In this document: positions 44,691 to 53,464 of the stretch, one piece after another | How positions within the stretch are numbered: the stretch's first letter is position 1 | Layout of the letters: every line of letters begins with the position of its first letter | DNA from: Nonomuraea sp. NEAU-A123 | Lineage (GTDB): Bacteria > Actinomycetota > Actinomycetes > Streptosporangiales > Streptosporangiaceae | DNA length: 64,000 nt | Assembly: GCF_018603905.1 (NCBI RefSeq) | Contig: NZ_JAHFZZ010000001.1 | Span: 1 to 64,000, forward strand | Direction of reading: 5' to 3' | Notes under the pieces: model-generated | What the model was told of the DNA's origin: nothing | What the model saw: only the letters and a program-made list of their open reading frames with translations | Databases searched by the model: none | Program-made: the position numbers and the translations under genes

Positions 44691-45579
44691 CGGAGTGGTC
44701 GGCGCCTTTCTGCATGACCAGGCTGGCGCGGCCGCGCGTGGGGGCGATGTTCTCGACCAGGTTGCGCTCGTTGATGTCGCGCCAGACGTTGACCGCGAAC
44801 TCCGTCGCCTCCTCGTCGGACAGGTCGGCGATGTACTTGAAGTACGACTGGGGGTCTTCGAAGGCGGTGCGGCGGAGCTTGTGGAAGCGGTCGACGTACC
44901 AGGCCCGGATGTCCTCCACCTTGGCGTCGACGTAGATCGAGAAGTCGAAGTAGTCGTTGACCGCGAGGGACGTGGGTGGGGCAGGCTGAAGCACGTTCAA
45001 CCCCTCGATGATCAAGATATCCGGATTTTTCACCACTTGTTTTGCGCCGGGGACTATGTCGTATTCGAGGTGGCTGTAGATCGGGGCGTACACCTCGGAC
45101 TGCCCGGCCTTGACCTCGGCCACGAACCTGACCAGCGCCCTGCGGTCGTAGCTCTCCGGGAACCCCTTGCGATGCATGATCCCCTTGGACTCCAGCACCG
45201 CGTTGGGGTAGAGGAAGCTGTCGGTGGTGAGCAGCTCCACGTGCGGGTGCTCCGGCCAGCGGGCCAGCAGCGTGTGCAGCAGCCGCGCCGTCGTCGACTT
45301 CCCGACCGCGACGCTGCCCGCGATGCCCAGGATGTACGGCACGCGCTGCCCCGGATGCTCGAGAAACGCGCTCAGCACGCTACTGCGTTGTTTGGACCCG
45401 GTGAAGTGGAGATTCAGCAGCCGGGTCAGTGGGAGGTAGATGTCGGTGACCTCGGTGAGGTCGATGGGATCGTCGACGCCACGCAGCTCTTCCAGCTCTT
45501 CCGCGGTGAGAGTCAAGGGCGTGTTCTTGCGGAGTTCGCTCCACTGCTCCCTGCTCAATTCAACGTAGCCGTTGTTCAC
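44662..45579 (-). CDS. coaA: Pantothenate kinase, type I
   Basis: CoaA (about 305 aa) phosphorylates pantothenate, the first step to coenzyme A. P-loop [65 protein letters not shown] and [13 protein letters not shown] are all conserved. The start is uncertain: GTG 45579 ([13 protein letters not shown]) gives the family length; longer starts would run through the upstream DnaA-box palindrome. Opposite orientation to the flanking housekeeping genes. Confidence 0.93.
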   Translation of the reverse strand: MNNGYVELSREQWSELRKNTPLTLTAEELEELRGVDDPIDLTEVTDIYLPLTRLLNLHFTGSKQRSSVLSAFLEHPGQRVPYILGIAGSVAVGKSTTARLLHTLLARWPEHPHVELLTTDSFLYPNAVLESKGIMHRKGFPESYDRRALVRFVAEVKAGQSEVYAPIYSHLEYDIVPGAKQVVKNPDILIIEGLNVLQPAPPTSLAVNDYFDFSIYVDAKVEDIRAWYVDRFHKLRRTAFEDPQSYFKYIADLSDEEATEFAVNVWRDINERNLVENIAPTRGRASLVMQKGADHSVRRVRLRRT

Positions 45580-45627
45580 CTTGGCAGCGTAGCGACGACG
45601 TCCAAACGCGCTCTCGACCGGGTGCCC

Positions 45628-45656
45628 GTCTTTATCCACAGCCTGTGGATAAAGAC
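45628..45656. promoter_or_regulatory. 29-bp perfect palindrome with two inverted DnaA boxes
   Basis: GTCTTTATCCACAG (45628-45641), one central C, and its perfect reverse complement at 45643-45656. Each arm contains TTATCCACA, the consensus DnaA box (45632-45640 and, inverted, 45644-45652). It lies in the divergent coaA/phoX-like intergenic region, upstream of both genes, so it is better placed as a protein-binding site than as a terminator. Confidence 0.75.
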
Positions 45657-45777
45657 ATGGGATTACTTTGTCGCAGTTCTGGGTATGGCGGCGGCTCCCG
45701 CCTGGGATCTCGGTGAAACGGGGCATGCGGCGATTTGTCAGAGGCTACTGTTCGGATACCTAGCCCTGGGAGGCCTT

Positions 45778-47196
45778 GTGGATCGTCGTCGCTTTCTGAC
45801 CAGAGCAGGTCTGGCCGCCGCGGCCGGCATCGCCGGGCCGTTCGCCGGAGTCGCCTGCGCGGGCGCCAGAGGCGGCGTCGCCCGGGCGACCGGGTACGGA
45901 CCGCTGAAGGCGGTGCGCGACGCGCGTGACGGGAAGGTCAGGCTGTACCTGCCTGACGGGTTCAAGTACCGCTCCTTCAGCCCGGCGGGCAGCAAATACT
46001 CCGACGGCTCCATCGTGCCGGGCAAGCACGACGGGATGGCCGCCTTCCGCGGGCCGCGTGACACCGCGATCCTGGTGCGCAACCACGAGGTCGCCGGCCC
46101 GGTCGGCGCGTTCGGGAACAAGGACAAGGCCTACGACCCGGCGGCCGGCGGCGGCACCTCGACCCTCCAGGTCACCCGTTACGGCGAGGTGCTCAAGAGC
46201 GCCCCGTCGCTGAACGGCACCATGATGAACTGCTCGGGCGGCCCGATGCCCTGGAACGCCTGGGTGAGCTGCGAGGAGACCGTCAACGGCCCCGACGTGG
46301 CCAACGACTTCAACGGCAACGACAACAGCAAGCTGACCCGCAAGCACGGCTATATCTTCGAGGTGCCGGTGTCGGGGACCTCCAATGCCAAGCCGATCAA
46401 GGCGGCGGGCCGGTTCGCGCACGAGTCGGCCGCGTTCGACCCGCAGGCCGGGGCCCTCTACCTGACCGAGGACTGCTTCGCGTTCGCCTCCGGCTTCTAC
46501 CGCTACACGCCGCCGAAGCACCCGCTCAAGGCCGGGCGGCTGCTCGACGGTGGCCGGCTGCAGATGCTCGCGATCAAGGGCTCCCCGCGCAAGGACCTGT
46601 CCAAGGGACAGCGGGCCGGCGCCACGTACAACACGGTATGGGTGACCATCGACGACCCCGACCCCACCTTCACCGGCAAGCCGTCGAACGACGAGGCCGT
46701 CCAGGCCGTCGGCAAGCAGGGCCGGGCCGAGGGCGCGGCGATCTTCTCCCGGCTCGAAGGGGCCATCTACCACCAGGGCACCGTGTACTTCTGCTCCACC
46801 CAGGGCGGCGCCACCGCCGAGGGTGACACGCCGCCGTCCGGGTTCGGCAAGGGACGCGGGCAGGTGTGGGCGTACGAGACGTGGACCGGGCGGCTCAGGC
46901 TCGTGTACGAGTCGCCGCGCTCGTCCGTGCTGGACCTGCCCGACAACGTGACGGCCAGCCCCCGCGGCACGCTGGTGCTCTGCGAGGACGGCGACGGCGA
47001 CAACTTCCTGCGTGGCCTCACCAAAAAGGGGGAGATCTTCGACTTCGCCCGCCTGGAGCCGGTGGAAGGAGACCCGGGCGCGGAGTTCGCGGGCTCCACC
47101 TTCGGCCCCGGCGGTCACACCCTGTACGTCAACATCCAGTCCAAAGAGGGCATGTCTTTCGCCATCTGGGGACCCTGGCAGCGGGGCTCGTTCTAA
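45778..47196 (+). CDS. PhoX/DUF839-family protein with Tat signal
   Basis: Protein of 472 aa. The N-terminus VDRRRFLTRAGLAAAAGIAG is a twin-arginine signal ending in AGA, so it is exported folded. The mature domain is of the PhoX-like (DUF839) type: DGMAAFRGPRDTAILVRNHE, MNCSGGPMPWNAWVSCEE, HESAAFDPQAGALYLTED and a C-terminal EFAGSTFGPGGHTLYVNIQ. PhoX alkaline phosphatases use Ca/Fe; whether this member is a phosphatase is not proven. The GTG at 45778 follows GGGAGG. Divergent from coaA; the stop overlaps the convergent aminotransferase gene by 4 bp. Confidence 0.93.
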   Translation: MDRRRFLTRAGLAAAAGIAGPFAGVACAGARGGVARATGYGPLKAVRDARDGKVRLYLPDGFKYRSFSPAGSKYSDGSIVPGKHDGMAAFRGPRDTAILVRNHEVAGPVGAFGNKDKAYDPAAGGGTSTLQVTRYGEVLKSAPSLNGTMMNCSGGPMPWNAWVSCEETVNGPDVANDFNGNDNSKLTRKHGYIFEVPVSGTSNAKPIKAAGRFAHESAAFDPQAGALYLTEDCFAFASGFYRYTPPKHPLKAGRLLDGGRLQMLAIKGSPRKDLSKGQRAGATYNTVWVTIDDPDPTFTGKPSNDEAVQAVGKQGRAEGAAIFSRLEGAIYHQGTVYFCSTQGGATAEGDTPPSGFGKGRGQVWAYETWTGRLRLVYESPRSSVLDLPDNVTASPRGTLVLCEDGDGDNFLRGLTKKGEIFDFARLEPVEGDPGAEFAGSTFGPGGHTLYVNIQSKEGMSFAIWGPWQRGSF

Positions 47197-48416
47197 CCGG
47201 CCAGCTCCGCGACCGCGGCGGCCACCTGGTCCACCTCCTCGTCGGTGTTGTAGTAGTGCGGTGACAGACGCAGGCACCAGTCGACGTCTTTGTCGCCGAA
47301 GTCGAACTGCGCGAACTCCCGGAAGCTGAGCGCCGAGTTGATCCCCCGCGCGTCCATCTCCGCCTTGAACGGCTCCGGCCGCCACCCCTCGATGGTGAAG
47401 GTGACGATGGCGCCCAGCTCGGGGCCCTGTTCGAGCACCCGTACCCCTGAAACGGCGTCGAGCAGGACGCGCAGCCGGGCGGCGAGCGCGGGTGAGCGGC
47501 GCGCGATGGCCTCGACGCCGACCCCGCGGGCGTAGCGGGCGGCGGCCGCGCAGCCCAGCACGGTCGCGTACGGGAACTCCCACTCCTCGAACCGCGAGGC
47601 GGACTCGGCGGGCTGGTAGCGGTCCGGCCCGGTCCAGCGGGCGCCGTGCATGTCGATGAACAGCGGCTCGTAGCCCGCCTTCAGGACCCGGTCCGACACG
47701 TACAGGAAGCCGGAGCCGCGCGGTCCGCGCAGGAACTTCCGGCAGGTGGCGGTGAGCAGGTCGCAGCCGATCTCGGCCACGTCGATGGGGCGCTGGCCGA
47801 TCGACTGGCACGCGTCGACCATGTACAGCAGATCCAGTTCGCGGCAGTGGCGGCCGATCTCGGCGACCGGCTGGACCAGCCCGGAGTTGGTGGGGATGTG
47901 GGTGGCGCTCACCAGCCGGGGGCGGTGCGCCCGCATGAGCGCGGCCATCGCCGCCACGTCCACGCCGCCCTCCGGCGCGTCCGGCGCGTGCACGACGCGC
48001 ACGCCGAAGCGCTTGCGCAGTGACAGGAACGCGATCTGGTTGGAGATGAAGTCGTTGCGCGTGGTCAGGATGACGTCGCCGGCCTCGAACGGGATCGCGG
48101 ACAGGGCCGTGGCGAAGGCGTGGGTGGCGCTACCGGCGAACGCGATGTTCCCCGGCTCGCAGTTGATCAGGCCGGCGAGCTCCGTGTAGAACTCGCGGAC
48201 CTGGCCGGCGCGGGCCGCCGCCGCCTCGTAGCCGCCGATCTGGGCTTCCAAACGCAGGTGTTCGAGCATCGTGGCCAGCACCGGAGTGGCCAGCAGCCCG
48301 CACCCGGCGTTGTTGAAGTGCACGACCTGCGCACACCCTGGGGTGTCAGCCCGCAGGCTCTCGACGTCGAGTAGCGGTTCAGGGCTTGTGCTGAAAGCGC
48401 TATTATCCAGTTTCAT
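47193..48416 (-). CDS. Class V PLP-dependent aminotransferase-like enzyme
   Basis: Protein of 407 aa with the cysteine desulfurase/isopenicillin N epimerase-like fold. Visible are FNNAGCGLLATPVL, GSATHAFATAL, VSATHIPTNSGLVQPV, the PLP aspartate in YMVDACQSIGQ, and the Schiff-base lysine in TATCRKFLRGPRGSGFLYV. Substrate unknown. The ATG at 48416 overlaps the start codon of the divergent MocR regulator; no other in-frame start is available nearby. Probably leaderless. Regulated, by position, by the MocR protein. Confidence 0.9.
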   Translation of the reverse strand: MKLDNSAFSTSPEPLLDVESLRADTPGCAQVVHFNNAGCGLLATPVLATMLEHLRLEAQIGGYEAAAARAGQVREFYTELAGLINCEPGNIAFAGSATHAFATALSAIPFEAGDVILTTRNDFISNQIAFLSLRKRFGVRVVHAPDAPEGGVDVAAMAALMRAHRPRLVSATHIPTNSGLVQPVAEIGRHCRELDLLYMVDACQSIGQRPIDVAEIGCDLLTATCRKFLRGPRGSGFLYVSDRVLKAGYEPLFIDMHGARWTGPDRYQPAESASRFEEWEFPYATVLGCAAAARYARGVGVEAIARRSPALAARLRVLLDAVSGVRVLEQGPELGAIVTFTIEGWRPEPFKAEMDARGINSALSFREFAQFDFGDKDVDWCLRLSPHYYNTDEEVDQVAAAVAELAG

Positions 48417-48427
48417 GACGGATAGTA
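48401..48427. promoter_or_regulatory. Face-to-face promoters with overlapping start codons
   Basis: TATTAT (48401-48406) lies 8 bp before the plus-strand ATG at 48415. On the other strand TACTAT (48427-48422) lies 5 bp before the ATG at 48416. The two start codons share bases 48415-48416 of CATG. Each -10-like element is therefore inside the other gene's first codons, and both transcripts would be leaderless. The -35 elements are weak (TTCAGG, 17 bp from TATTAT). Confidence 0.55.
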
Positions 48428-49806
48428 GCAGTTCGGCGGAGCTGGCGGTGCGGCTGCGTGCCCTGCTGTCCGGGATGGCGCCGGGCGACCGCCTGCCCAG
48501 CAGCCGTGACCTGGTCCAGCGCTACCGGGTGGGTCCGGTGACCGTGTCGCAGGCCATCGCCGCGCTGGCCGCCGAGGGCGCGGTGATCACCCGGCCGGGC
48601 AGCGGCACTTTCGTGGCGCCGCGCGCCAGGGCGGGCGCCGCGGTCGCCGACACCGCCTGGCAGACGGTCGCGCTCACCGACCGGGCCGTGGACACCCGCT
48701 CGCTGACCGACGCGCTCGGCCCGCCGCCCGCCGGGACGATCATGCTGGACGGCGGCTACCTGCACCGATCGCTGCAGCCGGCGCGGGCACTGACCGCGGC
48801 GCTGGGCCGCGCGGCCCGCCGCCCCGACGCGTGGGACCGGGCGCCCGCGAGCGGCCTGTCGCCGTTGCGCGCGGTGTTCGCCGCCATGGCGGGTGGCGGC
48901 GTCACCCCGGACGATGTGCTGATCACGGCGGGCGGGCAGAGCGCGCTGTCGATGGTGTTCCGCGCCATCGCCGGCCCCGGCAACCCGGTGCTGGTGGAAT
49001 CGCCCACCTACCCCGGAGCCATGGCCGCCGCCCGCGCGGCCGGGCTCAGCCCGGTGCCCGTGCCCATGGATGCCGACGGCCTGCGGCCCGACCTGCTGGC
49101 CGAGGCGTTCGAGCTGACCCGCGCGCGGGCGCTGTACTGTCAGCCGGCCCACCACAACCCGACCGGCGCGGTGCTGGCGCCCGAGCGGCGCCGCCAGGTG
49201 GTCGAGGTGGCCAGGGCGGCGGGCGCGTTCGTGATCGAGGATGACTTCGCCAGGCACCTCGGCCATGGCGGGCCCGTGCCGCCGCCGCTGGTGGCCGGCG
49301 ACCGTGACGGCACCGTCGTCTATCTGACCTCGCTCACCAAACCGGCCGCGCCGAGCCTGCGTATCGGAGCGCTGATCGCGCGCGGGCCCGTGATGGCGCG
49401 GCTGCGGGCGGTCCGCCTGGTCGACGACTTCTTCGTCACCCGACCGCTCCAGGAGGCGGCGCTGGAGCTGGTCAGCTCGCCGGCCTGGGAACGGCACCTC
49501 CGCACGCTGGCCACGGCTCTGCGGGACCGGCGCGGGGAGCTGGCCGCCGCCATCTCGCGCGGACTGCCCGGCTGGACCATCACGCGGGTGCCCGCCGGCG
49601 GGCTGCATCTGTGGGTCCGCCTGCCCGAGGGGCTGGGCGACACGGCGGTGGCCGGCGCCGCCCGGCAGCTCGGGGTCGCGGTCAGCGCGGGCAGCCGCTA
49701 TTTCGCCACCGAGGTGCCCGCCGCGTGGCTGCGCCTCGGGTTCGCCGCCACGGCCGACTCCGCCGAGCTGGTCGAGGGCGTACGGAGGCTGGCCCGCGTC
49801 TGTTGA
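48415..49806 (+). CDS. MocR-type GntR regulator with aminotransferase domain
   Basis: Protein of 463 aa. An N-terminal GntR winged helix (about 8-70; LPSSRDLVQRYRVGPVTVSQAIAAL, PGSGTFVAP) is joined to a class I aminotransferase-fold domain with HHNPTGAVL, the PLP lysine in LTSLTKPAAPSLRIGAL, and the C-terminal arginine region LRLGF. MocR proteins sense PLP or an amine adduct and usually control the divergent gene, here the class V aminotransferase. The start codon overlaps that of the divergent gene. Confidence 0.94.
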   Translation: MTDSSSSAELAVRLRALLSGMAPGDRLPSSRDLVQRYRVGPVTVSQAIAALAAEGAVITRPGSGTFVAPRARAGAAVADTAWQTVALTDRAVDTRSLTDALGPPPAGTIMLDGGYLHRSLQPARALTAALGRAARRPDAWDRAPASGLSPLRAVFAAMAGGGVTPDDVLITAGGQSALSMVFRAIAGPGNPVLVESPTYPGAMAAARAAGLSPVPVPMDADGLRPDLLAEAFELTRARALYCQPAHHNPTGAVLAPERRRQVVEVARAAGAFVIEDDFARHLGHGGPVPPPLVAGDRDGTVVYLTSLTKPAAPSLRIGALIARGPVMARLRAVRLVDDFFVTRPLQEAALELVSSPAWERHLRTLATALRDRRGELAAAISRGLPGWTITRVPAGGLHLWVRLPEGLGDTAVAGAARQLGVAVSAGSRYFATEVPAAWLRLGFAATADSAELVEGVRRLARVC

Positions 49807-49862
49807 AGGCGACCAAGGGGTTGTTCATACTCCGAGGGACACCCGCGATAGGAGGGCGCCTC

Positions 49863-50402
49863 GTGCTGTACATCTTCGGCTTCGAGCGGATCGGCGTGGC
49901 GGTGAGCGATCTCTACTTCGTCGACCCGAACCCGGGCAAGGGTCAAGAAGGAGCCGAGCACGGCGTACGTCTCGAAGTACGGATGCTCGAACAAGGGCAG
50001 CTGAAAGGGTCCATCTATTCGGCGCGGCCCATCAACGTCGACCGGCCCATCTGGCGCGTTGATTTACTGGAATCGGTCGACGGCCGCCCCGGCAGCTTCG
50101 ACCGGACCCATCATCATCCGGTCTTCACCGAATGGAACCCGGGCCCTCGCGTGTTCGACAGGGATCTGTCGAGTGATCCCCTTCAATGGCTGGCGGGCAA
50201 GCTGGCGGACCTGGACGCCGTGCTGGAGAAGGCGGGGGTGGAGCACGACGAGTCGATCGCCGCGGACGTGGCCGAGCTGCGCGCGTACGTCCCCGAGATC
50301 ATCGACAGCGTCAGCCGCCTGCTGGCCAGGGTGGGGAAGGGTGAGCTCGGCACGGCGCCCGACGAGGGGCCGGCCGACAGCGTCCGAGCCAGTTGGCTGT
50401 AA
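49863..50402 (+). CDS. Conserved-looking protein of unknown function
   Basis: Soluble protein of 179 aa with no signal or membrane segment. The N-terminal part is beta-rich (GVRLEVRMLEQGQLKGSIYS) with a histidine cluster HHHPVFTEW; the C-terminal 80 residues are predicted helical (LAGKLADLDAVLEKAGV). I do not recognise a family. The GTG start is set by AGGAGGG about 7 bp upstream. It sits 56 bp after the MocR gene and 22 bp before acpS in the same direction. Confidence 0.8.
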   Translation: MLYIFGFERIGVAVSDLYFVDPNPGKGQEGAEHGVRLEVRMLEQGQLKGSIYSARPINVDRPIWRVDLLESVDGRPGSFDRTHHHPVFTEWNPGPRVFDRDLSSDPLQWLAGKLADLDAVLEKAGVEHDESIAADVAELRAYVPEIIDSVSRLLARVGKGELGTAPDEGPADSVRASWL

Positions 50403-50424
50403 GCGCGCCCGTTAGCCTTGGGGG

Positions 50425-50775
50425 ATGATCCTGGGTATCGGCGTGGACGTCGTCGACATCGCGCGGTTCGAGTCGGCGCTGGAGCGCACGCCGGGGCTGC
50501 GCGAGCGGCTGTTCACCGAGGTCGAACGGCCGCTCGCGGTGCATTCGCTGGCGGCCAGGTTCGCCGCAAAAGAGGCCGTGGCCAAGGCGCTCGGCGCGCC
50601 GAAAGGGCTCGGGCATCTGGAGGCCGAGGTGCGCTGCGACGAGAGCGGCAAGCCCGCGCTCCACGTCACCGGCAAGGCCGCCGAAGTCGCCTACGGCCTG
50701 GGCGTCAAGCGCTGGCACGTCTCGCTCAGCCATGACGCCGGTGTGGCGATGGCCTACGTGATCGCGGAAGGATAG
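50425..50775 (+). CDS. acpS: Holo-[acyl-carrier-protein] synthase
   Basis: AcpS (116 aa) transfers 4'-phosphopantetheine from CoA to acyl carrier protein. The magnesium/CoA motifs [16 protein letters not shown] and [13 protein letters not shown] are intact, with [15 protein letters not shown] at the end. 9 bp before the NAD(P)HX repair gene; acpS, nnrD and alr form a common actinobacterial unit. Confidence 0.97.
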   Translation: MILGIGVDVVDIARFESALERTPGLRERLFTEVERPLAVHSLAARFAAKEAVAKALGAPKGLGHLEAEVRCDESGKPALHVTGKAAEVAYGLGVKRWHVSLSHDAGVAMAYVIAEG

Positions 50776-50784
50776 CTTCGGATC

Positions 50785-52248
50785 ATGCGTACCGCCTACA
50801 CCGCCGACCAGATCAGGACCGCCGAGCGCGCGCTGATGGCGCGGCTGCCCGACGGCACGCTCATGGACCGCGCCGCGACCGGGCTCGCCGCCGTCTGCGC
50901 CGGCCTGCTCGGCAAGGTGTACGGCACGCGCGTCCTGCTGCTCATCGGCAGCGGCGACAACGGCGGCGACGCCCTCTACGCCGGGGCCCGGCTGGCCGCA
51001 CGCGGCGCCCGGGTCGAGGCGGTCCTGGCGGGCGCCAAGACCCACGAGGGCGGTCTGGAGGCGTTCCGCCGGGCGGGCGGCACGATCGCCGGGGCGGACG
51101 CCCTCGACCGGGCCGAGCTGATCGTCGACGGGCTGGTGGGCATCGGGGCGACCGGCGCGTTGCGGGAGCCGTACGCACGGCTGGCCGAGGCGGCCAACGC
51201 GGCACCCGGTCTGGTCGTCGCGGTGGACGTGCCCAGCGGCGTCGACGCGAGCACCGGGCAGGTGGACGGGGCGGCCGTCGCGGCCCAGGTGACGGTGACC
51301 ATGGGCGCTCGCAAGACCGGGCTGCTCGTCGATCCGGGCGCGAGCTACGTGGGCGAGCTCGAGCTGATCGACATCGGGCTCGACCCCTACCTGCCCGACC
51401 CCGACGTGGTGGCGCTCTCCCATCGTGACGTCGACGGCCTGCTGAAGCACCCGATGGGTGAGTCCGACAAATACCGCAGGGGCGTCCTGGGCGTGGCGGC
51501 GGGCAGTAACCGCTACACGGGCGCCGCCGTGCTCGCCGTGGGCGGGGCGCTGCGCGCGGGCGCGGGGATGGTGCGTTACGTGGGGCCGCAAGAACCGGTG
51601 GCCCAGGTACGCGCCCGCTGGCCCGAGGCGGTCATCACCGAGCTGAGCGAGCCGTCGATCGACGAGGTCGGCCGCGTGCAGGCATGGGTGCTGGGGCCGG
51701 GTCTGGGCACCGGCGACTGGGCGCACGAGCTGGCCGCCAGGGTGCTGGCCAGTGACGTGCCCGTTCTGATCGACGCCGACGCCCTGACCCTGGTCGCCGG
51801 GGACAGGGCGCTGCTCCGCCGTACCGCGCCGGTGCTGATCACGCCGCACGCGGGGGAGCTGTCACGGCTGCTGGGGGCCGACCGCGCGGCGATCGAGGCG
51901 GGGCGGCTCGAACACGTCCGCCGGGCGGCGGCGGAGCTGGGCGTGACCGTGCTGCTCAAGGGCTCGACCACGGTCGTGGCCGCGCGGGACATGCCGGTAC
52001 GGGTCAACGGGACCGGCACCGCGTGGCTGGCCACCGGCGGCACGGGCGACGTGCTCTCCGGCGTGGCCGGCGCGCTGCTGGCGCAGGGGCTCGACTGCTA
52101 CGACGCGGGTTCGTGCGGCGCCTACCTGCACGGGCTGGCGGGGCGGATCGCGGCCGACGACGCCCCGCTGACCGCCGCCGACGTGGCCGAGGCGGTGCCG
52201 GCGGCGATCCGTATGCTGCGGGGTTCTCCCAGGTGGGCCGGAGGGTGA
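50785..52248 (+). CDS. nnrD: Bifunctional NAD(P)HX epimerase/dehydratase
   Basis: Fused metabolite-repair enzyme (487 aa). The N-terminal YjeF_N-type epimerase domain (about 1-210) has LIGSGDNGGDALYAGARLA and VAVDVPSGVDASTGQV. The C-terminal ADP-dependent dehydratase domain (about 225-480) has GVLGVAAGSNRYTGAAVLA, VLGPGLGTG, LIDADAL, ITPHAGELSRL and NGTGTAWLATGGTGDVLSG. It repairs hydrated NADH/NADPH. Both domains appear complete. Confidence 0.96.
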   Translation: MRTAYTADQIRTAERALMARLPDGTLMDRAATGLAAVCAGLLGKVYGTRVLLLIGSGDNGGDALYAGARLAARGARVEAVLAGAKTHEGGLEAFRRAGGTIAGADALDRAELIVDGLVGIGATGALREPYARLAEAANAAPGLVVAVDVPSGVDASTGQVDGAAVAAQVTVTMGARKTGLLVDPGASYVGELELIDIGLDPYLPDPDVVALSHRDVDGLLKHPMGESDKYRRGVLGVAAGSNRYTGAAVLAVGGALRAGAGMVRYVGPQEPVAQVRARWPEAVITELSEPSIDEVGRVQAWVLGPGLGTGDWAHELAARVLASDVPVLIDADALTLVAGDRALLRRTAPVLITPHAGELSRLLGADRAAIEAGRLEHVRRAAAELGVTVLLKGSTTVVAARDMPVRVNGTGTAWLATGGTGDVLSGVAGALLAQGLDCYDAGSCGAYLHGLAGRIAADDAPLTAADVAEAVPAAIRMLRGSPRWAGG

Positions 52249-52321
52249 ATCCCGTTCGGTCGGCCGGCCTCAAGAGGGCGAATCGCGCTCGACCGCGCGA
52301 GCGAGCTGCCAGACTGGGGGG

Positions 52322-53464
52322 ATGACATCCCCGATGGCGACGCCCGCGGAGGCGCAGGTCGATCTGGCCGCGATCAGGCACAACGTGTCGCTGCTCAAGG
52401 AGCGCGCGGGCGGCGCCGAAGTGCTGGGGGCCGTCAAGGCCGACGCCTACGGGCACGGGATCGTCCCGACGTCCGAGGCCGTGCTGCAGGGCGGCGCGAG
52501 CAGGCTCGGCACCGCCTACATCCGTGAGGCGCTCGCGCTGCGGGCCGGTGGCATCACCGCGCCGCTGCTGTCATGGATCATCACGCCGGGGGAGCCGCTC
52601 GACGAGGCGCTCGAAGCCGAGATCGAGCTGTCGGCGGCCGACGAGGGGCTGCTCGACGAGATCGCCGCCGCCGCGCGGCGCACCGGGCGGACCGCCAGGA
52701 CGCACCTTGAGGCCGACACCGGCATGAGCAGGGGCGGCGCACCGCTCGCCGCCTGGCCGGGGCTGCTGGCCAGGGCGCTCGCCCTCCAGGCCGAGGGCGT
52801 CATCGAGATCGTCGGCCTGTGGTCGCACTTCGCCTGCGCCGACATGCCGGGGCATGGCTCGATCGACCGGCAGATCGAGGCGTTCGAGGCGGCGCTCAAG
52901 CAGGCCGAGCAGGCCGGCGCCGCCGGATCCCACGTCATCAGGCACCTGGCCAACTCCGCCGCGATCCTGACGCTGCCGCGCACCCACTACGACATGGTCC
53001 GGCCCGGCATCGCGATGTACGGGCTCAGCCCGGTCCCCGAGCTGGGCGACTTCGGGCTGCGGCCGGCGATGACGCTGGTGGCGCGGATCGCGCTGGCCAA
53101 GCGGGTGCCGGAGAGCTCAGGAGTGTCCTACGGACACCTTTATGTCACGAGTTCCGAGACCACGCTTGGGCTGGTGCCGCTCGGGTACGCCGACGGGATC
53201 CTCAGGCACGCGACGGGGCGGGCGGAGGTGCTGGCCGGGGGTCGCCGCAGGGCGATAGCCGGCCGGGTGTGCATGGACCAGTTCATGATCGACATGGGCG
53301 ACGACCCGCTGGCCGCGGGGGACGAGGTCATCCTGTTCGGGCCAGGCGGGAGGGGTGAGCCGACCGCTCAGGAGTGGGCGGATAATCTCGGCACGATTAC
53401 GCATGAGATCGTGACCAGGATCGGTTCGCGGGTGCCGCGGGTGTATAGGGGATCAGGGACATGA
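52322..53464 (+). CDS. alr: Alanine racemase
   Basis: PLP enzyme (380 aa) making D-alanine for peptidoglycan. The PLP lysine is in GAVKADAYGHG; the catalytic tyrosine is in ESSGVSYGHLYVT. AIYAG-type N-terminus is replaced by QVDLAAIRHNV. GRVCMDQFMIDMG is the C-terminal family signature. The ATGA overlap with the next gene indicates an operon through tsaE. Confidence 0.97.
   Translation: MTSPMATPAEAQVDLAAIRHNVSLLKERAGGAEVLGAVKADAYGHGIVPTSEAVLQGGASRLGTAYIREALALRAGGITAPLLSWIITPGEPLDEALEAEIELSAADEGLLDEIAAAARRTGRTARTHLEADTGMSRGGAPLAAWPGLLARALALQAEGVIEIVGLWSHFACADMPGHGSIDRQIEAFEAALKQAEQAGAAGSHVIRHLANSAAILTLPRTHYDMVRPGIAMYGLSPVPELGDFGLRPAMTLVARIALAKRVPESSGVSYGHLYVTSSETTLGLVPLGYADGILRHATGRAEVLAGGRRRAIAGRVCMDQFMIDMGDDPLAAGDEVILFGPGGRGEPTAQEWADNLGTITHEIVTRIGSRVPRVYRGSGT

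Noticed and set aside
45628-45656. Rho-independent terminator
   Set aside because: It lies upstream of both flanking divergent genes, where no transcript ends, and contains two exact DnaA boxes; a binding site is the better reading, though termination of spurious transcripts is not excluded.
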